A DNA stretch of 5,583 nt from an uncultured Mesocricetibacter sp. (GTDB taxonomy: Bacteria; Pseudomonadota; Gammaproteobacteria; Enterobacterales; Pasteurellaceae): contig CAJPST010000143.1 of assembly GCA_905373425.1 (NCBI GenBank), forward strand, positions 1 to 5,583. Reading direction: 5' to 3'. This document shows positions 1 to 4,867 of the stretch, in pieces. Position 1 is the first letter of the stretch. Each line of letters opens with the position of its first letter. The position numbers were made by a program, and so were the translations under genes. The notes below the pieces were generated by a model. It was given only the letters and a program-made list of their open reading frames with translations, ran no database searches and had not been told where the DNA came from.

Positions 1-910
1 GGAAAAAACCGTGATGGGAATTAAATTTAAAAATCCGATCGGTTTGGCTGCCGGGGCGGATAAAAATGGAGAGGCAATTAACGGCTTTGGTGCTATGGGC
101 TTTGGTTTTATTGAAGTCGGAACTGTAACCCCTTTAGCTCAGGACGGCAATCCCAAACCTCGCCAGTTCCGCTTGATTGAAGCGGAGGGAATTATCAATC
201 GTAACGGCTTTAATAATTACGGCATTGATTATCTGATTGAAAATGTTAAAAAAGCACAATATGACGGCGTGATCGGAATTAATATTGGGAAAAATAAAAT
301 CACCCCGATTGAGAAAGGCAAGGACGATTATATTTATTGTCTGAATAAAGCCTATAATTATGCGAATTATATTACGGTAAATATTTCTTCGCCGAATACG
401 CCGGATTTACGTCAACTACAATATGGTGAAGCGTTAGATGATTTACTCGGTGCTGTAAAAAATAGGCAAAAAACGCTTGCCGAACAATATAACAAGTATG
501 TACCGATTGCTGTGAAAATTGCACCGGATTTAACCGAAAGCGAGTTGGTAGAGATTGCCGACTGCTTACGTCGCTATCAAATGGATGGTGTGATAGCCAC
601 CAACACCACAATTTCACGTGACAATGTCACAGGGATGAAAAATGCCGATCAAAGTGGCGGATTAAGCGGTAAACCATTACAAAATAAAAGTACAGAAATT
701 ATTCGTCGATTGCACCAAGAGCTGAAAGGGGAAATCCCAATTATTGGTAGCGGTGGTATTGACGGATTGCAAAATGCACAGGAAAAAATTGCGGCTGGCG
801 CGGAGTTATTGCAGGTGTATTCCGGATTGATTTATCACGGCCCGGCTCTAATTAAACGGTTGGTCGAAGGAATTAAGTATGGAAAAGATTTACGATCTGC
901 ATTGCCATAG
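1..910 (+). CDS. pyrD: Dihydroorotate dehydrogenase (quinone), class 2; 5' end lies outside the window
   Basis: This FMN enzyme oxidises dihydroorotate to orotate in de novo pyrimidine synthesis and passes electrons to membrane quinones. The reading frame is open from base 2 (codons E-K-T) into a GTG-ATG at 11-16. That is not the true start: the text there (MGIKFKNPIGLAAGADKNGE) matches about residue 50 of E. coli PyrD (336 residues, from memory), so roughly 45 N-terminal residues, including the membrane-associating helix, are missing. Counting M1 at base 11, visible landmarks are GLAAGADKNGE (11-21), INRNGFNN (62-69), NIGKNK (91-96), NISSPNTPDLRQLQYGE (124-140) with Ser127 aligning to the class 2 catalytic serine (Ser175 in E. 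coli), KIAPDL (169-174), TNTT (197-200) and the phosphate/FMN-binding IIGSGGI (244-250). The C-terminus runs about 11 residues beyond the E. coli end and overlaps the start of rnm by 32 bases, suggesting cotranscription. The identification is firm. Confidence 0.97.
   Translation, partial: EKTVMGIKFKNPIGLAAGADKNGEAINGFGAMGFGFIEVGTVTPLAQDGNPKPRQFRLIEAEGIINRNGFNNYGIDYLIENVKKAQYDGVIGINIGKNKITPIEKGKDDYIYCLNKAYNYANYITVNISSPNTPDLRQLQYGEALDDLLGAVKNRQKTLAEQYNKYVPIAVKIAPDLTESELVEIADCLRRYQMDGVIATNTTISRDNVTGMKNADQSGGLSGKPLQNKSTEIIRRLHQELKGEIPIIGSGGIDGLQNAQEKIAAGAELLQVYSGLIYHGPALIKRLVEGIKYGKDLRSALP
867..871 (+). promoter_or_regulatory. Ribosome binding site of rnm, inside pyrD
   Basis: AAGGA lies 7 bases before the ATG at 879. 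It sits within the last codons of pyrD and supports the overlapping start of rnm, which fits translational coupling. Confidence 0.7.
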
Positions 911-1703
911 CACTGCCTCAGACGGTGTACTCACACCCACAGAAGTAGTACAACGTGCTTATGCACAGGGAGTGAATGTGCTGGCACTCACCGATCATGA
1001 TAGCGTATCGGGTTTGGACGAGGCTAAAATTGCAGCGGATAAATGCGGTATTGATTTGATTAGTGGTGTGGAAATTTCAACTCAATGGGAAAATCGTGGA
1101 ATTCATATCGTAGGCTTGGGATTTGATAAAACCCACCCAAAAATGACCGCACTTTTACAACAGCAGGCAGATTTGCGCCATAAGAGAGCATTGGAAATAG
1201 GCGATAAATTGGCTAAGATTGGGGTGGAAAATGCGTTTGCCGGCGCTCAAGCATTGGCAAATGGCGAAGTGACACGGGCGCATTATGCACGTTATTTGGT
1301 ACAGATAGGTAAAGTATCGAACGATAATCAAGCATTTAAAAAATATCTGTCGCAAGGTAAATCTTGTTATGTAAAAACGGAATGGTGCGATATTCCTACC
1401 GCTATAGATGTTATTCATCAAGCTGGTGGCGTTGCTGTTTTAGCGCATCCGTTGCGTTATGATATGACGGCAAAAAAAATCCGCCAATTAATTGCAGATT
1501 TTGCTAGTTGGGGAGGGGACGCGCTTGAGGTATCCGGTTGTGGACAAACGCCGGATCAACGCAAGCAACTGGCTAATTGGGCGAAAGAGCAGGGATTAGC
1601 CGGGTCCGTTGGCTCCGATTTTCATTTTCCCTGCTGCTGGGTAGAATTGGGGAAATCCTTATATTTACCGACAGAAATAGAACCGGTGTGGAATCTATTT
1701 TAA
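879..1703 (+). CDS. rnm: PHP-domain 5'-3' exoribonuclease / 3',5'-nucleotide bisphosphate phosphatase (RNase AM, YciV/TrpH family)
   Basis: The 274-residue protein is a PHP-fold metal-dependent phosphoesterase of the YciV/TrpH family. E. coli Rnm trims 5' ends of rRNAs, and a Chromobacterium homologue hydrolyses 3',5'-nucleotide bisphosphates such as pAp; both roles are family knowledge, not shown here. Metal-ligand motifs are complete: DLHCHSTASDG with H8, H10 and D15; LTDHD with D39 and H40; GVEIS with E65; GIHIVGLGF with H76; AVLAHPLRY with H190; GSDFHFP with D247 and H249. The family signature TRAHYARYL is at 132-140, in the inserted helical domain. It is about 19 residues shorter than E. 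coli YciV (293 residues, from memory), with no frameshift visible. The ATG at 879 has an AAGGA 7 bases upstream and lies inside pyrD, so expression probably depends on the pyrD transcript. The gene carries one uptake sequence, read as T-A-L (residues 90-92). Confidence 0.93.
   Translation: MEKIYDLHCHSTASDGVLTPTEVVQRAYAQGVNVLALTDHDSVSGLDEAKIAADKCGIDLISGVEISTQWENRGIHIVGLGFDKTHPKMTALLQQQADLRHKRALEIGDKLAKIGVENAFAGAQALANGEVTRAHYARYLVQIGKVSNDNQAFKKYLSQGKSCYVKTEWCDIPTAIDVIHQAGGVAVLAHPLRYDMTAKKIRQLIADFASWGGDALEVSGCGQTPDQRKQLANWAKEQGLAGSVGSDFHFPCCWVELGKSLYLPTEIEPVWNLF
1146..1154 (-). repeat. DNA uptake sequence (Hin type), copy 1
   Basis: Exact core, reading AAGTGCGGT on the minus strand. It is followed by CATTTTTGGGTGGGTTTTATC, so the AT-rich blocks of the extended uptake motif are present. 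It lies within rnm and encodes Thr-Ala-Leu there. Confidence 0.9.
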
Positions 1704-1712
1704 ATCCCAATA

Positions 1713-1790
1713 ATGCTCGGTAGCAGAATCCCCAAAAAGTATAAAGACAATCAAGCAAAAGAGTAATTATTTTTTTGGGGGCTACTGCAT
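1713..1790. repeat. Long imperfect palindrome between the convergent genes rnm and the 216-residue ORF
   Basis: Left arm: ATGC (1713-1716), three unpaired bases, GTAGC (1720-1724), a five-base bulge AGAAT, then CCCCAAAAA (1730-1738). Right arm: TTTTTGGGG (1772-1780), GCTAC (1781-1785), one unpaired T, GCAT (1787-1790). This gives 18 pairs in three blocks around a 33-base AT-rich loop, filling most of the 91-base gap between two converging stop codons. The position suggests a shared transcription end. However, the strong G-C pairs are outside the A-T pairs and no T-run follows the stem on either strand, so it is not a standard intrinsic terminator. It could instead be a small repeated intergenic element. 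Function is unknown. Confidence 0.6.
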
Positions 1791-1794
1791 TTGG

Positions 1795-2445
1795 CTATGC
1801 GTTACCACCACGCCGTTTTTCAACGGTCACCTGCGTGCGTCGTTGTTCCTGAATCATACGTTTCAGCTCTAACTTAAAATTTGCAGCATTGAATTCGACG
1901 TCAACAAAAGAATCGGATTCTTTACCGCGAATAGTAATAAATTTCTCGTTTACGGAAAGTGAAATTGTCGAACACATAGGGCGTGAATTCACAACTTGCT
2001 TAAAACATCCGGTAATATCTTTTAAACAATCTAGGATAAACTCATCGGAGAATCCGGCAGAAAACTCAATGTCGAAAAAACCTTCATGATTTGTGCTGAA
2101 TACCACAAAACGGGTGCCGATGACTTCGTTTCGGTGATATTCGTGGCAACCTTCCACTACAGCTCCGACGGCGGCTTTTTGTAAAATGCTCTTACCCTTT
2201 GCCAATATGCTAGTGTCGGGTGTTTTAATCAAATCGGCAAACGTTAATTTAGGTGACGATGTTACCGCTTTTGTTTGTAAAAGTTCAATATTCTCGTTTT
2301 CCATCGCTCCGCCGATTAACATCACCGGCGCATTGGGATCAAGTTTAACTTGCGGTCTGCCACCTTGTTCCGCTTGTAGCGGGTGGCGTTTATCTAAGGC
2401 TTCTAATCGGCTTTGTGCAATAGTTTTGGCAATATCGGTTGTCAT
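1795..2445 (-). CDS. Hypothetical protein, 216 residues, last gene of the putative queF-ppnN operon
   Basis: I do not recognise a family. It is likely a real gene: the ATG at 2445 has AAGAGGA 7 bases upstream, it starts only 27 bases after the ppnN stop, and composition resembles its neighbours. It appears soluble: no signal peptide or membrane segment is evident. The N-terminal ~95 residues are polar with a short hydrophobic stretch APVMLIGG (39-46). The C-terminal half (100-200) alternates hydrophobic and polar residues as in beta strands, and has cysteines at 100, 140, 147 and 158. Two segments resemble each other: GFFDIEFSA (122-130) and SFVDVEFNA (179-187), each preceded by N-E (106, 166) and followed by a helix-like stretch, suggesting a duplicated unit. 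The tail is basic (QRRTQVTVEKRRGGNA), which could contact nucleic acid, but that is a guess. Context offers only an association with nucleotide and queuosine genes. Confidence 0.8.
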   Translation of the reverse strand: MTTDIAKTIAQSRLEALDKRHPLQAEQGGRPQVKLDPNAPVMLIGGAMENENIELLQTKAVTSSPKLTFADLIKTPDTSILAKGKSILQKAAVGAVVEGCHEYHRNEVIGTRFVVFSTNHEGFFDIEFSAGFSDEFILDCLKDITGCFKQVVNSRPMCSTISLSVNEKFITIRGKESDSFVDVEFNAANFKLELKRMIQEQRRTQVTVEKRRGGNA

Positions 2446-2452
2446 AATTAAA

Positions 2453-2459
2453 TCCTCTT
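2453..2459 (-). promoter_or_regulatory. Ribosome binding site of the 216-residue ORF
   Basis: AAGAGGA on the minus strand lies 7 bases before the ATG at 2445, within the 27-base gap after ppnN. It fixes the start and supports cotranslation from the ppnN message. Confidence 0.7.
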
Positions 2460-2472
2460 ATTATAAGTTTGA

Positions 2473-3837
2473 TTAAAGCACAATTTCATAACAAGGTACA
2501 TAGGCATCACCACCCGGCAATTTCATACGATGTTGTACGACAAAATCCCGTAATACCTGATCAATTTTTTCCATTAACATCGGATCACCGTGTAATTGAA
2601 ATTTACCTTTTTGTTCAATTAAATCCTGTGTTTCCGCTTTAATATTACCGGCAACAATACCCGAGAAGGCACGGCGCAGATTCGCGGCTAAACTCATCGG
2701 GCTTTGGGTTAAGTGCAAGTCCAGATTAGCCATATTTTCATGGGTTGGAATAAACGGCTGTTGAAAATCTGCCGTAATATGCAAAGACCAGTTAAAACCG
2801 TAACTGTCCGCGTTTTGATAGCGTTGTTGCTTGATTTCCAGCATTGCAGCTTTCATATGACGGGCAACCGATTCCGGGTCGTCAATAATAATTTCGTATA
2901 AATCCTGCGCCGATTTACCGAAGGTTTCTCCAACAAAGCGATCAATTGTAGCGAAGTAATCCGCACTTTCTTTCGGACCGGTTAAAATTAAAGGCAATTT
3001 CTGTGCCTGATTAGCCGGATCTAATTTTAACCCTAGAATATACATAAACTCTTCAAAAGTGCCCGGGCCGCCCGGAAAGATCACTATACCATGACCGATA
3101 CGTACAAAGGCTTCCAGTCGTTTTTCAATATCCGGCATAATGATCAGCTCGTTAACGATTGGATTCGGTGGCTCAGAAGCAATGATGGACGGTTCGGTAA
3201 TACCGATAAAACGGCTGTTTTTATAACGCTGATTAGCATGCCCGATGGCAGCTCCCTTCATCGGTGCTTCCATTACGCCCGGTCCACAGCCGGTAATAAT
3301 ATTCAGTTCGCGTAAGCCTAATTCGTTTCCTACGGCACGGCAATATTGATATTCCACTTGATTGATGGAGTGTCCGCCCCAACACACCACTAAATTAGGT
3401 GCTTCGCCCACAATCAAGGTTTTAGCATTACGCAAAATACTAAATACCATATTGGTAATATGCTTAGAATCCGAATGATTGCTCCAATGAAGACGTTGGC
3501 TCATCACATTCACAAATAGAATGTCACGTAATACGGCAAACAGGTTATACTGAATATTACGAATTATTTTATCATCAACAAAAGCTGCATCGGGCGGGTT
3601 ATGTAATTCTAAAGTAACGCCGCGTTCACAGGCGACTAAATTAATATCAAAATCGGGATATTTACTTAGTAATTGACGGCTATCATCCGTCACTGCACCG
3701 GAGTTTAATACTGCAAGAGAGCTATTGCGATAAAGCGCATAAAGTTCGCTCTTAGCTTTTTTAGCTAATAACTCGACTTCCAAATGAGAAAGCTGATCCA
3801 TACTTCCTCTAGGATTGACATAGTAAACGTTACTCAT
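2473..3837 (-). CDS. ppnN: Pyrimidine/purine nucleotide 5'-monophosphate nucleosidase (LOG family, YgdH)
   Basis: PpnN is cytosolic and cleaves nucleoside 5'-monophosphates to the free base and ribose 5-phosphate; in E. coli it is a (p)ppGpp-regulated enzyme that adjusts nucleotide pools during stress (family knowledge). The length, 454 residues, equals E. coli PpnN as I remember it. The three parts are present: N-terminal DUF4478-type domain (about 1-130), a Rossmann-like LOG/lysine-decarboxylase-like core (about 140-330) and a C-terminal DUF3412-type domain (about 335-454). The core carries ITGCGPGVMEAPMKGA (181-196), EKRLEAFVR (238-246) and the signature PGGxGTxxE as PGGPGTFEE (255-263); Glu263 occupies the catalytic position. 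The C-terminal domain has NLRRAFSGIVAGN (386-398) and QHRMKLPG (435-442), strongly conserved in YgdH. The ATG at 3837 has AAGGAG 5 bases upstream. It follows queF by 41 bases without a terminator. No exact uptake sequence occurs in it. Confidence 0.96.
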   Translation of the reverse strand: MSNVYYVNPRGSMDQLSHLEVELLAKKAKSELYALYRNSSLAVLNSGAVTDDSRQLLSKYPDFDINLVACERGVTLELHNPPDAAFVDDKIIRNIQYNLFAVLRDILFVNVMSQRLHWSNHSDSKHITNMVFSILRNAKTLIVGEAPNLVVCWGGHSINQVEYQYCRAVGNELGLRELNIITGCGPGVMEAPMKGAAIGHANQRYKNSRFIGITEPSIIASEPPNPIVNELIIMPDIEKRLEAFVRIGHGIVIFPGGPGTFEEFMYILGLKLDPANQAQKLPLILTGPKESADYFATIDRFVGETFGKSAQDLYEIIIDDPESVARHMKAAMLEIKQQRYQNADSYGFNWSLHITADFQQPFIPTHENMANLDLHLTQSPMSLAANLRRAFSGIVAGNIKAETQDLIEQKGKFQLHGDPMLMEKIDQVLRDFVVQHRMKLPGGDAYVPCYEIVL

Positions 3838-3841
3838 AAAG

Positions 3842-3848
3842 ACTCCTT
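3842..3848 (-). promoter_or_regulatory. Ribosome binding site of ppnN
   Basis: AAGGAGT on the minus strand lies just before the ATG at 3837 (about 5 bases from the AGGAG core). It is a near-ideal Shine-Dalgarno site, the strongest in the window. Confidence 0.75.
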
Positions 3849-3878
3849 ATTTTATTCGTTATTATAGGTGATGTTAGC

Positions 3879-4733
3879 TTATTGACGCGCCAAACGTTGA
3901 TTTTGCGGCACCGCTTCGAAATTGGAACGGAACGGATTAATATCCAATCCGCCACGACGAGTGTAACGTGCATAAACCGTTAGTTTTTCAGGCCGTGCAA
4001 AATGTATCAAATCACAAAAAATCCGCTCCACACATTGTTCGTGAAATTCGTTGTGTTGACGAAATGAGATAATATAACGCAATAATTGTTCGCGGTTTAT
4101 TGGTCGGCCAACATAATGAATCTGCACGCTACCCCAATCGGGTTGATTGGTGATTAAACAGTTTGATTTCAATAAATGGCTTACAAGGGTTTCTTCTACT
4201 AAGCTTTCCTCCGAATTCGGCGTTATAGTGCAGTTTTCCAACAGCATAGGATTAAATCCGTAATCATGGATTTCAATATCCTGTTGATCGATGCATTCGC
4301 CTTGCAAGTTACTAATGACGGCATTTTGATAAAACGGCAAAAAATTCAACCGCACTTTTACGTCCCCTTGTGCACAATCTCGCAAATCTTGCTGCATAAT
4401 ACATTGAACTTGGTCGATTGAGTCGAATTTGGTCTGATTAAAGCTATTTAAATAGAGTTTAAAACTTTTGGATTCAATCAAATGTTCGCTGTGGCAATCA
4501 ATTTCTACCTCAGCAATCGCTACTTGGGGCACACCTCTGGGATTAAGCCATGAAATTTCATAAGCCGTCCAAATATCGGCGCCGATAGAAAACGGTTGTC
4601 GTTCAATGATACCTAATTCATCGCGGTTTAAACGGCGTGGTACCGCTTGTAATAAAGTGCGGTCATATTTTTCCGTATATTCTGTTTTTAATCCTAATTT
4701 GAGGGATTTCAGACTGTTATCTTGATAGTTCAT
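3879..4733 (-). CDS. queF: NADPH-dependent 7-cyano-7-deazaguanine (preQ0) reductase, long type
   Basis: QueF reduces preQ0 to preQ1, the precursor inserted into GUN-anticodon tRNAs on the way to queuosine. At 284 residues it is the two-domain long form (E. coli has 282, from memory), a tandem of tunnelling folds. The QueF motif ESKSFKLY is at 87-94 in the N-terminal domain, which binds NADPH. In the C-terminal domain NCLITNQPDWGS (191-202) holds the nucleophile Cys192, which forms the thioimide with preQ0, and Asp199. FRQHNEFHEQCVERI (224-238) holds the substrate-contacting His-Glu pair (231-232). YARYTRRGGLDINPFRS (254-270) is the conserved C-terminal block. The start at 4733 has a modest AAGG 5 bases upstream. 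It appears to be the first gene of an operon with ppnN, an adjacency I recall also from E. coli. Two uptake sequences lie inside, read as D-R-T-L near residue 24 and K-V-R at 126-128. No preQ1 riboswitch was found upstream. Confidence 0.97.
   Translation of the reverse strand: MNYQDNSLKSLKLGLKTEYTEKYDRTLLQAVPRRLNRDELGIIERQPFSIGADIWTAYEISWLNPRGVPQVAIAEVEIDCHSEHLIESKSFKLYLNSFNQTKFDSIDQVQCIMQQDLRDCAQGDVKVRLNFLPFYQNAVISNLQGECIDQQDIEIHDYGFNPMLLENCTITPNSEESLVEETLVSHLLKSNCLITNQPDWGSVQIHYVGRPINREQLLRYIISFRQHNEFHEQCVERIFCDLIHFARPEKLTVYARYTRRGGLDINPFRSNFEAVPQNQRLARQ
4349..4357 (-). repeat. DNA uptake sequence (Hin type), copy 2
   Basis: Exact core on the minus strand, followed by TGAATTTTTTGCCGTTTTAT. 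This is a near-perfect extended motif with both AT-rich blocks. It lies within queF and is read there as Lys-Val-Arg. Confidence 0.92.
4655..4663 (+). repeat. DNA uptake sequence (Hin type), copy 3
   Basis: Exact AAGTGCGGT followed by CATATTTTTCCGTATATTCT, with both AT-rich blocks. It lies near the 5' end of queF, antisense to it, and is read there as Asp-Arg-Thr-Leu. Confidence 0.92.
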
Positions 4734-4867
4734 TTAGGCCTTGCGTTGATAAAGAATATGGTAAATATTTTAGTCTGTTTAATGGCAAAATAAAAGCGCG
4801 TACAGTATTCTCACTATATGTGCTTTATGTAGGAATACTTTTACGCTCAAGTAAACTGAAATTTAAT
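4734..4867 (-). promoter_or_regulatory. Upstream region of queF, with possible promoter and operator-like inverted repeat
   Basis: These 134 bases separate the DUF2310 gene stop from the queF start and are the only place for a promoter of the queF-ppnN unit. On the minus strand a TATAGT hexamer (complement of 4813-4818) resembles a -10 box but has no good -35 at 15-19 bases. A TTGCCA hexamer closer to queF resembles a -35 but lacks a good -10. The inverted repeat at 4804-4839 surrounds the TATAGT. I do not see the stem, loop and A-rich tail of a preQ1-I riboswitch. The promoter position is therefore unresolved. Confidence 0.35.
4804..4839. repeat. Inverted repeat upstream of queF
   Basis: AGTATTC (4804-4810) and GAATACT (4833-4839) form 7-base perfect arms around a 22-base AT-rich centre, with a few weaker pairs possible inside. 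No T-run immediately follows on either strand, so it is not a clear terminator of the upstream gene. The arm spacing (about 29 bases centre to centre) and an internal -10-like TATAGT would allow a dimeric repressor site, but no known operator was recognised. Confidence 0.45.

Noticed and set aside
11..16. GTG-ATG as the start of pyrD
   Set aside because: The protein aligns there to about residue 50 of PyrD, the frame is open to the window edge, and no ribosome binding site can be placed.
372..617. Minus-strand open frame inside pyrD, and similar ones at 1155-1421 and 1573-1758 opposite rnm
   Set aside because: They lie opposite strongly conserved coding sequence of pyrD and rnm and show no own start signals or family features.
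1770..1776. Run of seven T as a terminator tail for rnm
   Set aside because: No GC-rich hairpin immediately precedes it on the plus strand; the T-run is itself the inner part of the palindrome stem.
1780..1800. Near-repeat GGCTACTGC / GGCTATGC over the stop of the 216-residue gene
   Set aside because: Too short, and one copy is already part of the palindrome arm; it could arise by chance.
1889..2476. Two plus-strand open frames (1889-2089 and 2186-2476) opposite the 216-residue gene
   Set aside because: Their sequences are low in recognisable content, neither has a convincing ribosome binding site, and the minus-strand frame has a good start, full length and operon spacing.
2960..2968. TCCGCACTT, one base away from the uptake core
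   Set aside because: It encodes the S-A-D-Y-F segment of PpnN, which is conserved in E. coli too, and the following bases lack the AT-rich blocks; it is best explained by protein conservation.
2713..3315. Plus-strand open frames at 2713-2901 and 3091-3315 opposite ppnN
   Set aside because: They mirror conserved PpnN domains in another frame and have no independent support.
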